A stretch of 64,000 nt of DNA, from contig VZRG01000306.1 in NCBI GenBank assembly GCA_013397435.1, positions 434,001 through 498,000 of the forward strand. Direction: 5' to 3'. Positions 37,601-50,345 of this stretch are shown here, one piece after another. The position numbers were made by a program, and so were the translations under genes. The notes beneath the pieces are model-generated. The model was not told where the DNA came from and ran no database searches. It saw nothing but the letters and a program-made list of their open reading frames with translations. Source of the DNA: Erythrocercus mccallii (lineage: Eukaryota > Chordata > Aves > Passeriformes > Dicruridae). Each line of letters opens with the position of its first letter. Positions within the stretch are counted from its first letter, which is position 1.

Positions 37601-39599
37601 ATTTTTGCACTTAGATATTGTTTGGGCCCATTTCCATGAACAGTCATAGAGGAAATAAAAATAACTTCAATCCAAAGAAAACCACATTTGTGTATCTATA
37701 GGTAAACATAACTGTCCATATTGAAAGTTATTTTGTCTGTGGTTCTTTTTTACTCGGAAAAATAAATCACTTCATCATGCAGAACATGCTGAAAAATATA
37801 ATCACAATAATTGTTTAGTTGTTGTGGATATAGCAAATAAATGTATTTCATTCCTTTCAAACTATTTCTACAAGCACTTCTTGTTGAGTGTAAGAGCCTA
37901 CTTTCCTGCCTGCCTCTCACTGCTGATCATTGTATGACCATTCTCAAGATGAGATTACCCTGAATCTGCAATTTCAGCTTTCTTGAATACTTCCTATCAT
38001 CTGTGGCATTTATAGCTAAAGCCATTTTACTGCCTAGGACTGGGCCTTGAGGTTAGGAAAATCAAATAGCTACTAAAGTTTTGGCAAATAAGAAAAATAC
38101 AATAGGAAATAACCCAGCTGCCTGTGAGAGATGAGCAGCTGGGCTTTACTGGGAAAGACAGAGCAAGGGAAATGAATAGTCCTGAGAAGTGAAGATAATG
38201 AAAGAAATGAAGATACAGCAGTGTCTTCATCTTTAAATATAAACAGAATACAGAATAGCCATTATTAAAATAGAGTGATTCTGAAGCTGAAGAAAATCAA
38301 GCAGCCTGGCATCAAAATTTGTATATTTTTGAGCACATGAACTGACATCCAACCAAATGCATAAAGCAACCACTAAGAGACCATTATTTTCCCCAGATAA
38401 AAATATAAGGTTCGTGCTCAAAGTGATGCCAGAACCTATTCACAGTATTTTCAAAACAGATCCTTATCCATATGGAGTTTACACATTACACATGCATTAA
38501 CCTAACCAAAAGAGATTTCAGAAAAAAAATTATGGGATCAGAAAATCAGATATTTTCACAGGAAAACAAAAATAACTGAGGCAATAAAAAGCAAAATATT
38601 AACCACTCAAGAAATAAAAAAGGAGATAATGTTTCTCTTGCTGATCTAGACACAAATGCTTTCTTTTCAGAAGAGCAGCCATAAACAAAGTAATAAAAAG
38701 GATGTGCTTTAGCACACTTCTGATACACATTTCAAATGCACAGTATCCAAGTGGAAAGTCTAAATATCCCAAATGAGTCCAAAAAAGACCAGGTGATAGA
38801 TCTATAAAGAGCAAATCCATTTATATTTATTCGCATTTTTCCTCATCTTCTAGTGATGTTGAAGGTTAAAGTGAATCATATTCCTCACTGACAAGTTTAA
38901 GAAACTCGCCACCCCCTAATCACATTGTAGCATGTTTTTGGAAAATAGCAAGGAGGGTAAGGGTGATGATCAAAAACTGTAGTAGTGATGACCCATGAGA
39001 ATGCTGTGAAATACAAAACTAAAGACAGTCTGCACATTGCTTGCTCCAAAGCTCTCTGGAGCCAGTGTGTCACTGGAGTTCAACTCAGGGTCAATAGTAC
39101 ACAACTACAAAACTATACAGGCTATATATCATCATTCCTTTATTTTCTGTCTCCTTTTTTTTCTCAATCTTTTTTTCTTTTGCTCGTTTTTAGAGATTTC
39201 ACCAATACTCTCAGAGCCTTATAAGAACAAATAAAAATGGTAGAAATACAAGTTGAGTATGATATAACAAAGAACCAAATAGACAGAGTAGGCAAAAAAT
39301 ATAGGATAGGACTGCACAGGTATAGAGTATATCACATACTCTGGTACACTGAAGTTTAAATTTATTTTTTCACTCCTTTTTCTCTTTTTGCTCTCATATA
39401 GGAATCAGATTTTGAAAGCACCTAAACAGAGTGGGGATTTGACTTTAAAAACAAATTTAAGGAGGTAATTTGAAATACAAAGGGTCTACAAAAATATGCA
39501 ACAATTTTAAGGGGATCCTTCCATTTCTGGGCAAGCCTTGAATGATGCCCTTTATATAAAGTCAGTTATGTATACCAGCTTAGAACAATACAGATGGTA
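34681..39599. other. AT-rich non-coding stretch
   Basis: No gene recognised. The 76-codon ORF at 36637-36867 starts near an acceptor-like TATCTGTTTTAG and ends just before GTAAGG, but it meets a stop codon before the donor. An A-rich run is at 36070-36090. Confidence 0.5.
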
Positions 39600-40245
39600 A
39601 GAGACATTAGGCTGTTAGAGTTTATTCCTCAAAGCGGAATACTGCCAAAGTAACCTTACATTCCTCAAAGCATTGCCTGCTCAAGTTTTGAAAATCCACC
39701 AGGAAGGAGAATTCACAGTCACTCTGGGCAACTGTTCCAGTGTTTGACTACCCTCACAATGAAGAGTTTATACCTCAAATCTAATTGAAATTTCCCTTGC
39801 CACAACATCTGTCTGTTCCCTCCTGTCCTTACACTGTGCATGTCCATTAACAGTCTGGCTCCATCTGGCTGTAATGACCCACTAAGCAGCTGAGGACAGC
39901 AATTAGCTCTGTTCTCCTCTTAGCTTCCTCAGCCTCTGGCTGAACAAATTCAGGTCTCTTCAGTGTCTCCTTGTGCATCATATACTTCAGTACCCTGCCC
40001 ATCTTGGTAGCCATGCTCTGGATATGGTCCAATTTGTCTGTGTTTCTTACACTGGGGGTGGGTAAGGGCTAGAACTGGGCCCTGCTCCAACTGCAGCATC
40101 TGAAGTGCCAAAAAGAGGGGAAAAATCATTCAATTTAACCTGCTAACTGTACTGATGCTGTTCAGTGTGCAGTCAGCCTTCATTGCTGCAAGTACACTTC
40201 TGAGGTCCTTATAAAAGTCGTACACTTCTAGGTCCTAATTCAAAC
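39600..40245 (-). mobile_element. CR1 LINE fragment, older subfamily
   Basis: The reverse complement of CR1 is readable in order on the plus strand: CACTCTGGGCAACTGTTCCAG (39720), CCCTCACAATGAAGAGTTTA (39751), TTGCCACAACATCTGTCTGTTCCC, TTCTCCTCTTAGCTTCCTCAG (39912), CTCAGCCTCTGGCTGAACAA, GTACCCTGCCCATCTTGGTAG (39990) and ACTGGGCCCTGCTCCAACTG (40074). It is 5'-truncated and decayed. The short ORF inside is a shadow. Confidence 0.88.
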
Positions 40246-43200
40246 TCAAAGGGCTGTGATACATACCTTTAAAGCTTTGACTTTATCCAGTCCCAAATAC
40301 GCAGTAACTTCATATGCTAAATGACCTGAGGACATTTACAGCAGCAACTTTTGACGTGCCAGGTAGTGTCTACCAACAGCTAGAGACAATAGCTCAAGTT
40401 CTGGTCAGTTGTATAAGATTTTCAACTGTCCTGAGAAAGAATCCACTATGGGTTCCCTCTTAAATACAGGCCGAGGGAAACTAAGTTTACAAGAGCATTG
40501 AGCTTGAAACAGTTAGGATGTCTGCATTGAGCAGTCTTTGAGATCTGATGATATTTCTAAATATATCTGCATATCTCAGGAGGAGAGCTTCCATATAGTC
40601 TCTACTCTCTATAAGAAACATCTTCTGAAGAGCAAATACAGAAGAAGCACAATTTTAGTCTGAAGCACTAAAACTGATTTTAAAAAATCTGGAACAAAAA
40701 TCTGTTTATGCTATATAATGTTTGCTGCCAAAGAAATAAGTGCTAATAAAGCTAATCTGGAAAAACTTGAAAGTGGACTTACAGAAAATGTACAGAAACT
40801 TTTCCATCTTAAACTTTCTCAGGGGGAAAAAAAGTGTATTGTGATGATGATTTAAAACACTTCTATCTCACTGGATACATAAATGTGACCTGTATCTTAA
40901 CCATTACAAAGGCACAAAGAGCTCACTGCAGGATTCAGTCCTAAGCTCCAAAGAATGAGTGCATAATTTTAGCTTTTACAATAGAAATTAAAGATTTATT
41001 TGGGATTATAGAAACGTTCCAGTGAGCTAAACAGGAAAAAAAAAGTTTGCTCATTTCTGCAAAAAGCATCAACTTCAAGCTCACAGCTTTTCTCTGGTGA
41101 AGTATTCACCCACACTTGTACCAAGCCCCTGTGCTGGAACAAAGTGTAAAACTGAGTACATCTGGAAACTTTTTATGCATGGTTTTCTATAGTGAATACT
41201 CCTCATGAACATTCATAAACAAAACGAACCCAAAATTCCAGTTACAACTAAATGAACACTAATAATAACTAGATAAATCCTTTGATAAAAATATGTAGAA
41301 TTGCAATAAAGAAATAGGATTTGAGGATGCAAAAGATAATTTAAGCTATATTGAGATATGAATTCAATGACTGAAATAGCCTGATCTTTTTGTAGAAACA
41401 CTAATTAATTCAACTTTACACAGCTAAAAGCAAAGTTGTAACAACACATTTAAAAATCACTACATCTTTTAAACTGCATGAGCCCCTTGCTTTCTTCAGT
41501 GCATCATGTACACAGCAAGTGGTACCTCTTTCAGCCAGCATTACCTTTTGATTACTGCAGCAAGCTAGAATTCACCGCCAGTGATTTGACCTTCACTCCC
41601 TTTATGCCTTTGCAATGGTCTGGTGATTGCTTTAATAGCTAGCTACAAGGAAGTCCAAATCAGCAGTATTAGGAGTCTATGTACAGAGCACAATCATTGA
41701 AAGGTCAAAATACAGATTGTTAACATGCACTGTGGCACAGCTGTAACTGCTAAAGTATCATAGATTTCTATAAGTCATGTAGAAACTTCAGGGAACCTGA
41801 AGTGTAAACACACAAACTCATATGAGATATATTTGTCTGATTTTGAAACAGCACCAAATTTAGATTCTCAACACAAGCCTTGCAAGTATTTTAGACATTG
41901 TTATTGATATATTGAAACCCTAATAAAACTCTCAAGATTAAATTAATGTATAATATACTCAGCTAATTAAGTGCAAATCACTGGTATTATCATCAGTGGA
42001 GCAAACTTCCAGTGACTAATCTAGCCTAAGGACAGGATACTACTAATAGTCCCATCTGAATGTTACTGCCTTTTGGAAAATAACCATTTTGTTGGGGCAA
42101 ACATAAAATGGAGTTGCATAATTGCCCTTCACTTTTGAAAGAGAGACAAAAGCAAAAGTCCAGAAAATACATTAGTCCATATTAAATGCCCATAATTTCT
42201 CAGATAAGTCAACTGAGTTTAAAGCTGTACCAGTTTCTCCCTATTCTTTCGAACTACCTTTTTTCCTTTCCAGATGGATTAAATAAAAAATATCTACTGA
42301 AACTGCCGTTGTTAATTTTAGGCTAATAATACCCACTCTTCTCTACTTTCTAATAAGATACTGGAAGCAAGTTTACATACAAAAATGAAAAATCAGATTG
42401 ATGGAGTATTTTCTCTTTATGATGCATTGTTCAAAATCATACCAAGAAACTGTCACCGTTGGTCTCTTTTTCTGACAGAATATTTAAAGGGAAAAAATTT
42501 GTTTCAGTCATGAAAAACTTGTTGTTAATGCAGCCTTTTCTTTTAGATAAACATTCAAAATACTGCTGACTGACCCCTAAACAGTTATGAGTGAGGCAGG
42601 ACTGGCCATAAATTTATGAATTATAAATACACACATGTGATTACCACAATTTTACTGGTCTCCATGAAACTATTTGCAAAATGTAACTAAGGGGAAAATT
42701 CCTGAAAATTTAAAACTAAGGAGATTATTTTTAACAAGAAGATATAATTGAATTGCTGGCAGGAGACAAGCAATGAAAAAGTTATGATCCATCTTTCATA
42801 GTCAAACTATAAATAATACACAAGTTACTCATAAATAAATGTCACAAATGAGTAGTTTATAAAGAATTTAGCATTATAAATTCTCCTAGTCACAGAAACA
42901 CCCCATAATTACTAATCAACAGAAAACAGATATACACGTGTGAAATTAGTTGTCATTCAGATTTAATATTTCATCCTTAAAAAAAAAAAGAACAACATTA
43001 TTTATCATAGAAATGTTTCAGGACTATTTATTTAAATTTTCTTATTTAAAGCATTTTAGTTACTGGATTATATAATTAGGCAATTGCCGGTTTTCTTCAA
43101 AAACTATTGTAACTTGGAGTGGTTGAAAAGCAGTAAAGGTAACATTGGCTAAAATGGAGGTTAAACATAAACAAGTTCCAAATAAATATAATTTATCATT

Positions 43201-44640
43201 AATATTTTAGGCCCTTTAAATAACTATACAGACTTCATTAACTAATTGTATGATGTACTTGTAATGACATAGTTCTATCTATTAGACTTACAAATGCTTT
43301 GTCTTACATGAAGTTTTGCAATATAAATTGTCTATCCTAGTTTTATTATTTCCATAATAATCCAGCAAAAATTTATCTAGTATCTAAACAACAAAAAGAA
43401 ATTGAAATGCTTTGTGAATATTCATAGGAGTTTTCAACATATTTTTAATTTTTTCTTGTTCTGGAGGTATACATTATTTTCTCTAGGGTTGTAAGTTTAG
43501 TTCCATCTCATTCCGTAGGATTAAAATAATTAATCAAATGATTTTTCACAATAATAAACTAAAATTCTGGATGGGAAATTACATGCTTTCACATAATTAA
43601 TTACATGCGATGCAAAACCTACAAAAGCAAACATCCAAATATTTACACTGATTTCAGGAGAACAAAGTAATCTTTTTAAACATTTTTCTAAAATATGCCT
43701 GATTTGAAATTGGCCCAGATTAGGAGACCCATAAATATTCTTATAGTAAAGGCAAGGAAATTTAAGAATATCTATTCCCTCCTCCTCTTTACCCAATTTT
43801 CTGTCATTTAAGAGGAATTTCTCCCTCTCTCTCCCCTATGATTTTTTGCTTATGGTAATGCAATAATAAGTTGCAGCATGAATAAATTAATAAAATTGTA
43901 AAAGACTAATATTTATGAGAAAAAATTAAGTTATATTTAAGATGGGAGAAGAAATAATCTTGAAACAGAACCTCAGGTAAATGCCCAATAGCATTGCCTC
44001 AAGTTGCAGGCATTGAATGAAACACTTGCAATTCCCATTCAACTGATATTTCCTTTAGGTAAGCAGAAAAATGGAGATCAATAGCACCTTACTATTGAAA
44101 AAGTAATTAGGAATATAAAATAACAGGTAGCCCTGAGGAAATTCAGGTGTTTTTTAAACTGTCATTCAGCTTGCTTGTCCAGCTAACTAGAAGTCCAAAC
44201 TCTGCTTTTAAAAAGACCTTTGAAAAGAATACTAGTGTTGCTAATGCACAAGATCAAATGTTGCAATAAACCTGTACCTTATGGCTTCATGTCCTTGCCA
44301 CAATATTTTAGTGACACTGCTCAAACTAACAACTAACAGGGCTTTTGTTTATATGAAACATTTTTCCACAGTGGAAATAAACAGTTCTGTATAGTTGGCA
44401 TGGTATATCTCCTTACTGTAATAGCTTAACAGCTCCAAAATCAAATTCAGCTGATTTGGAAATAGGACTCTACCATGAAAAAAAATATTTTCCTATACAG
44501 ACTAGGAAAAGATACATAAATATAGAGACAGAAAAAAAAAAAAAGAAGACATGAATGGTCTTTGTGAGAAAGAACTTGGTGACGAGAATCTAAAACTGAA
44601 GACAGAAACTCACAAAATACCATACTTTTCACCAAATAAG
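40246..44640. other. AT-rich non-coding stretch
   Basis: No recognised gene or repeat. The segment about 41490-41760 is less AT-rich and free of simple repeats, so it would be a reasonable place to look for a conserved non-coding element, but that is a guess. Confidence 0.5.
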
Positions 44641-45665
44641 TGTGTTGGGTTTGCATGGCCAGGTTTTGACAGCAGAGGGGGGCTAGAAGCTTTCTTCATG
44701 TCCAGCAGAGCCAATGCCAGACAGTTCCAGGATGGACGTGCCCCTGGCCAAGGCTGGGCAAATTAGAAATAGTGATAACTCCTATGGGATAACAGAGATA
44801 AGGAGAATTAAAAAAAAAAAAAAGTCATAGTCACAGTTGTAATTGCAGCCAGAGAAGAGCAGGGTGAGAACATGAGAGGAATGGCTCTGCAGACACCAAG
44901 GTCAGTGCAGAAAGAGGGACAGGAGGTGATCCAGGCACTGGAGCTGAGATTCCCCTGCAGCCGATGGAGAACCACAGGGATGCAGAGATCCACCTGCAGC
45001 CGATGGAGGAGACCCACACCAGAGCAGGTGGATGCCTGAGAGGAGGCTGTGACCCTGTGGGAGGCCTGTGCTGGAGCAGGGTCCTGGCAGGGATCTGCAG
45101 ATCCGTGGAGAGAGGAGCCCACGCTGGAGCAGGTTTGCTGGTGGGACTTGTGACCCCATGGGGGACCCAGGCTGTGCCTGAGGGACTGCACCCTGTGGCA
45201 GAGTGACCCACACTGCAGCAATCTGGGGAGGACTGATGCCCATGGAAGGGACTTATATTGGAGAAGTTCATAGAAAAATACCTCTTGTAGGAGGGATCCC
45301 ACAACAGAGCAGGGTGAGGACTCCATTCCCTTAGCAGCAACAGAAACAAACTGATGAACTGACCATAACCCCCATTCCCATCCCCCTGCGCTGCCAGGGG
45401 AGGAGGTAAAGCTGGGAAGGGGAGGAGGGAGGTGTTTTTAAGGTTTTATTTTACTTCATTATCTTTCTCTGATTTTGTTAGTAACAAATATAAGTAATAT
45501 CTCTAATTCTAGCCTGTGTAGCCCATGACAGTATCTGGTGAGTGATCTCCTTATCTCAATTCATGAACCCTTTGTTATATTTTCTCTCCCCTGTCCAGCT
45601 GCAGAGGAAAGTGATAGACAGGCTTTGGTAGGTGCCTGACATGCAGCCAGGGCCAACCCAGAACA
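44641..45665 (+). mobile_element. Solo LTR of an avian ERVL-like retrovirus
   Basis: It begins TGTGTTGGGTTTGCATGGCC and ends near CCAACCCAGAACA, so TG...CA termini are kept. The inside holds the GC-rich, degenerate tandem motif GGAGCAGG / CCCACGCTGGAGCAGG typical of this LTR family (about 44930-45200), then CCCATTCCCATCCCCCTGCG and a T-rich 3' part. The usual poly(A) signal position reads AACAAA, so it is probably damaged. No primer-binding site follows and no polypurine tract precedes, so it is a solo LTR without viral genes. I see no convincing target duplication. ORFs of up to 172 codons on the minus strand are shadows. Confidence 0.88.
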
Positions 45666-46299
45666 GTAATGTAACAAATATCAGGAGGTAATAGCATCAC
45701 AGAATCCAAGTGTAAGGCTTAAAAAGTACCTATACCAAATGGCATACAGAAATACTGAGAAGGTGAAAAAAAATCAATAGACACAGAGAAAGAAGAAAAG
45801 ATACATATGAGAACTTAAAATGTTGTTTTGGTGTTTTTTTAAGCATTGATATTGCCAAACATCTGCATATGTTCACATATATGTAGCCCCGAATAAATGT
45901 TCAGTTCATGTTTATTGAAACATTGAAGCTCATTGGAAGTGCTACTAACTTCATGTGAATTTCCTGGAAAGAGTACTTGCTGAGTATAGCTAAATGAAAT
46001 ACTCATTCACAGTGGGAGCTTGGTCTAAGTGTGGGAAATGCAGCATCAATACTGTACACAAAAACAGAGAAGTGGGACTCAGATGTTTGTATTTTTTAAG
46101 ACGGGGAACTTACAACACTAGGAAGTGAAAGATCAGGATCTTGGCACGTACCAGCATGGCTCAGCTAAAATCAGAGGAATCTCAGGTTTTTTATTAATTA
46201 TTTGGCCCAAGATCTTTCAATCTGTGGGTAATAACACAACTGGAGACAGAACCAGTAATTAGGAGAATGCAGTCGGATTCAAAAGATTTTCCATTATTT
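45666..46299. other. AT-rich non-coding stretch between LTR and old LINE
   Basis: No gene recognised. The part after about 46190 may already belong to the old LINE fragment that follows. Confidence 0.5.
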
Positions 46300-46625
46300 T
46301 TTGACTGGATGAGCAGATGGCAAATGCAGCTTAACACAGAAAAAAATGTGAGATAATTAGCAGGGAAACCAAACACCAAGTTAGAGAATATATACTAAAT
46401 GGAAATCTCATCTAGGAAGCTAATCAAGAGAGGAATTTGGGGGTTATTATGAAAAATAATTAAAACCATCAGATCATTTCACAGCTGCTGGAAAAGACAG
46501 CAAAGATGATAGCAGGTTACATTAATAAATAGATATACCACAAAGTAAAGTGGTATTATTAGTGCTTCAGGCATTTATTAATAACCATCTAGAATATTCC
46601 ATCCGGCTCTGGCAGGCATGGGAGC
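46300..46625 (+). mobile_element. Ancient CR1/L3-type LINE fragment
   Basis: The plus strand resembles the segment downstream of the RT domain in CR1/L3 elements: TGGCAAATGCAGCTTAACACAG (46319), the GGGGGTTATTATGAAAAATAA tract (46439), GGTTACATTAATAAATAGATA (46515) and AGAATATTCCATCCGGCTCTGG (about 46591), equivalent to the LINE tract encoding LEY..Q/FW. It is much diverged, with no open frame, and lies between two opposite LTRs. Confidence 0.65.
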
Positions 46626-46789
46626 ATGCAGCAAAGCAGTGTATTGCTGACAAAAACTGGAGTGCTAGTGGTATTCCCGAAGCACCAGACTCCCAGTGCT
46701 GTTGAGACTGAGCCTCTCCCAGTCTCATTCATGATGTGACAAATTTCACCCAAACCTAGGTAGGATATTTTTGTTGCTCTTACTTTCAG

Positions 46790-47075
46790 GAGCCTCAGTC
46801 TTGGAGGAATAAAACCATCCTGCTAAACTGGAACTGATATTAATTCATGGCCAGTTTATCCTTCGTCTGGCAATATAATTTAGACTATAATACTTATCTT
46901 TATTTCTATTGTTTACCTTCTTGAAATATGTATAAAGAGCAATCATATCCTTTCTTGGCCTTCCCTTTGTGTGTAAAATTTGTCAACCCATATTTTCTCT
47001 TGTAAAGTAAGCACTTCTCTTTCTTGATCACCACAGAAGCACTATCAGCTCAACTGCTCACTTCTGTTCCAGTCC
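46790..47075 (-). mobile_element. Ancient CR1/L3-type LINE fragment, opposite orientation
   Basis: Read on minus, the sequence passes through AAGAAAGGATATGATTGCTC, TACATATTTCAAGAAGGTAA and AAACTGGCCATGAATTAAT, in the order of old CR1/L3 3' regions. This fragment is inverted relative to the one at 46300-46625, so they are separate insertions or a rearranged copy. Confidence 0.6.
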
Positions 47076-47146
47076 AAATTTCTGCTCTGAGAACTGGTCT
47101 CTATCCTTGCAAAAATCACTTCTGACATGGATATCTATGTTAGTAG

Positions 47147-48164
47147 TGTCATGGTTTGACACTGGCCCACTGCCAGGCATTCACTCGCTCACCCTCCCCT
47201 ACCCACAACTGGGCATGGGAGAGAAAAATTAACAAAGGGTGCATGAGTTCAGATAAAGGACCAGGAGAAAACACTCCAAGGGCAACATAGGCTCAGCTTA
47301 GAGGTGTAAAGTGAATTTATTACTAACGGAGTCAGAGGGGGATTATGAGAAGTAAAACAAACCCTTCCAAAACACCTTTTCCCCCAAAAGTCTCCCTCCT
47401 TCCCACCAACAGTGCAGGGAGACAGGGCATGAGGGTTTGGTCCGCTTGTCACCCGAGATTTTCTTACACTGGTCCGGGAGAGGAGTCCTTCCCCTGCTGC
47501 ACTGTGGGGTCCCTTTGCACAGGAGACAGTTCTCTGTGAACTTCTCCAATGTGGGTCCATGCCCACAAGCAGCAGTCCTCCCAAAACTGCTGCAGCGCAG
47601 GTCTCTCTTTCCATGAGGTCAGTCCTCCAAGGACAGGCTCTCCAGCCTGGAAGCAGGGGCCCTCTCTCGTCATTGGGTCTTCCACTGGATCACAGCCTCC
47701 TCCAGGTATCCACCTGCTCCAGTATGGGTACATCTCCAATGGGCTGCAGGTGGATCTCTGCATCCCCCATGGATCCCCATGGGCTGCAGGGGCACAGCTG
47801 CTTCATCATGGTCTCACCAAGGCCTGCAGAGGAATCTCGGCTCCAATGCCTGGAGCATCTCCTCCCCCTCCTTCTCCACTGACCTTGGTGTCTCCATGTT
47901 GTTTTTCCTCTTATGTTCTCACCTCCTCCTCTTCTGTGGCTAGGAAACAACTGTGCCCCCATTGTTTTGATTTTGTTCTTTACTATGTCATCACAGAGAT
48001 ATTACCTACATCTCTAATTGGCCCAGGCATGGCCAGTGGCACGTCCATCTTCAGAGCCATCAGGGACTGGCTCTGCCAGACAGGGTGGAAGCTTCCAGCA
48101 TCTTCTCACAGAAGCCACCTCTGTGGCCCTCCTGATACCAAAAACCAGGCCATGCACCAACACA
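47147..48164 (-). mobile_element. Solo LTR, same family as 44641-45665, inverted
   Basis: On minus it starts TGTGTTGGTGCATGGCCTGG (at 48164) and ends GTCAAACCATGACA (at 47147). The start, the TGGCCA-rich 5' part and the CCTGCAGCCCATTGGAGATG-like motifs are alignable with the plus-strand LTR at 44641, though the 3' halves differ more. An intact AATAAA lies on minus at 47316-47321, about 170 bp from the 3' end. No primer-binding site, polypurine tract or viral gene adjoins it. The 216-codon ORF on plus is antisense to the LTR and is not a gene. Confidence 0.85.
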
Positions 48165-50207
48165 GCAAGCAAGGAGCCCAAGGGAAGGGACATGCTTAGC
48201 TGTCAGAGTAACCAACAAGTTGGTCCAAGTGACTGTTGGGATCAAATCCAGAAGGTAAGGGCAATCCATCAGCTCAGACCTATCCATGTAAATTAAAGTA
48301 TCTGGACCAGGCTGAGAAAATAGGAAGAAGCATATGGGGCACTGAGCTTAAGTGTGACCCACAGGAGAAGTGGAGGTGGAAGGGGTTGGGACCAGAGGAC
48401 TGGGAAGAGGGATTCAGGGTAGAAACTAGGACCAAGGCTGGGGTCAAGGCCTGGAGGGAGTATGGTCACTAGGAGAGAGAAGATATGTGACTATGGGTCG
48501 TGGGAAGACACTGGAGTGATCAGTGAAAGGTGTATTGTGGGTAGCGCCAGATGGTCTGGGAGGAAATTTTCTAGAGAAAATAAGGAAATACTAGGAAGGC
48601 TCTTAGGGCAATGTTGGTGCCACTAATTTGGACTCTGTGGACCAGGAAACACACAGGTAGGCTTCTCCCTTCCTGCCATTTTATTCTCCTCTTAAATTTT
48701 GCTTTGATAAGGAGATTAAAGATATCTAACTGTCCATCCCTTTGGCAGTTCTCTTACTCATCTATGCACTGTTCCCACCACTTTACCCACTCTTCTGCAT
48801 TTCAACAGGGAACTTGGCACCTAGAAGACAAGTTGCTAAGAGATCTGACAATATTGGCATCTGAAAAGAGGAAACCCAACATAAGATCCCCACTGGAAAA
48901 GCAGCCATACAAGCTCAGCAACAATCGGATTTGTTCATCTCTCAATCAGCACACGTATTATGTTGAAATCAGCTCTTATACAAGATGCTCCTTCCCCAGC
49001 AGCTGGGATTTAGGGAACATGGGACAGAGCCAAGCATACTGTGAATAGGAAAGCCTAGCAGATGTTATCGAGGAAGTAAAGATATTACTTGGAGTGGGAG
49101 GAAGCTCATTTATAAGGAACAAGAGGAGAGGACCAGGCTACTGCAACATAGGAACATAGGCCATGAATCTGTAAGATAGTTTCATTAGTTCCAGCATTAA
49201 TCAAACAACTTGATTACTTTCCAAATACAATGTGCCATTGAAATGTTCAACGTAAACCTAATTTTGAACTAGTAAATTACAATTCATTAAAGCCAGTATT
49301 TTAAGAATTTTAATATAATGACTGATCTATATGAAGTATTAATTACAGTTTGATCAAAGCATAGAACATAAATATTTTCTTTGATTGTATCCCTTAAGTT
49401 TGCAGAGAATTAGTGATCTCATAGTACTTTTTAACCAGTATTGAAAAAGCACAGTAAATTTTTTAACTGAACAGAGAATCTTGAAATTACTGTTCTCAGA
49501 ACATTTCCCTAAAGCTTGACTGTCCTTTGGAGTACTTTCAACCCATAACTACAAGAAAGAATAAGGCTTTTACTGTACATTTTTATATGCAAACAATTTC
49601 TTTCTTGTTCTTTTACCTGCTTCCTCTTTTCTACCTGGTAGGCGGGAAACATGCAGTTTTATCTTCCTATAACAATATAACCATACATTTAACTGTACTG
49701 AGTAAAGTGGTACTTTGCTTGTGTTATTGTCAGTCATCTGATTAGTACTTCACTGGAGCAATGGGAATGAAACTGCCTCTGACACAGATTTCATCCACAG
49801 GATGCTTCTGAATTCATATACACACATAGAATCGTATTGCCATTTATCTGAGAAAAAACCCAGCATGTTTACTGTAAAAATTAAGACTACTTTTAAAGTA
49901 ACATCCTAATTCACTGATATGCTATATACTTAATACTATTTACAAGGGAGATTAGTTAACACAAATAACTTCTAACCAGTGGTAGTTCATAGTTCCTGAG
50001 AAAATATAATCCAGCCATTTTGGCCAGTAAATTGGCTTCATTTAGGGCCCATAAGGAATTGGCTGAATGGTTATACTCAAGGAGCTATGGTTAATGGCTT
50101 GATGTTCAAGTGATGGTCTTCTGAAGATGGCATTGGAACTGGTGACGTTTAATATCTTTTTTGAGATGTGGACAGTGAAACTGAGTGCACCCCAGCAAGT
50201 CTGGACC
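48165..50207. other. Non-coding stretch, first part purine- and G-rich
   Basis: About 48200-48560 is richer in G+A than its flanks and might be an unrecognised repeat. The 145-codon plus-strand ORF at 48611-49048 has no recognisable domain. From 49050 on the sequence is ordinary AT-rich DNA. Confidence 0.45.
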
Positions 50208-50345
50208 CTGAGATTAGCTCAGGTTAGAGCATGCGCTCTAACCAGGGCTGCAGGTTTGATCCCTGTGTGAACCATTCCCTTAAGAGTTGAACTCAGTGAT
50301 CCTTTTGGGTCCCTTCCAACTTGGAATATTCTGTGAAATCTGTGA
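50208..50345 (+). mobile_element. TguSINE1-type SINE (tRNA head, CR1-like tail)
   Basis: The head keeps RNA polymerase III promoter boxes in tRNA order: box A TTAGCTCAGGTTAGAGC at 50214-50230 and box B GGTTTGATCCC at 50253-50263. It resembles a tRNA-Ile body with a collapsed anticodon arm, so it is not a functional tRNA. The tail reads CCCTTAAGAGTTGAACTCAG, GATCCTTTTGGGTCCC, TTCCAACTTGGAATATTCTG and ends in a TCTGTGA repeat, as in CR1 3' ends. This head-tail design matches TguSINE1, described from zebra finch, which is mobilised by CR1 machinery. It abuts the next CR1 directly. Confidence 0.85.

Noticed and set aside
44808..45349. Overlapping minus-strand ORFs of 172 codons
   Set aside because: They are antisense to the GC-rich repeat part of the plus-strand solo LTR. 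Two overlapping frames being open reflects composition, not coding.
44641..48164. The two opposite LTRs as the ends of one provirus
   Set aside because: A provirus has LTRs in the same orientation. There is no primer-binding site, polypurine tract or viral coding sequence between them, only old LINE fragments.
47549..48199. 216-codon plus-strand ORF, the longest in the window
   Set aside because: It lies antisense inside the minus-strand solo LTR, with the LTR's GC-rich repeats producing the open frame.
50208..50281. Possible functional tRNA gene
   Set aside because: A and B boxes are present but the anticodon arm is collapsed, the acceptor stem is not paired and a CR1-like tail follows. 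It is the head of a SINE.
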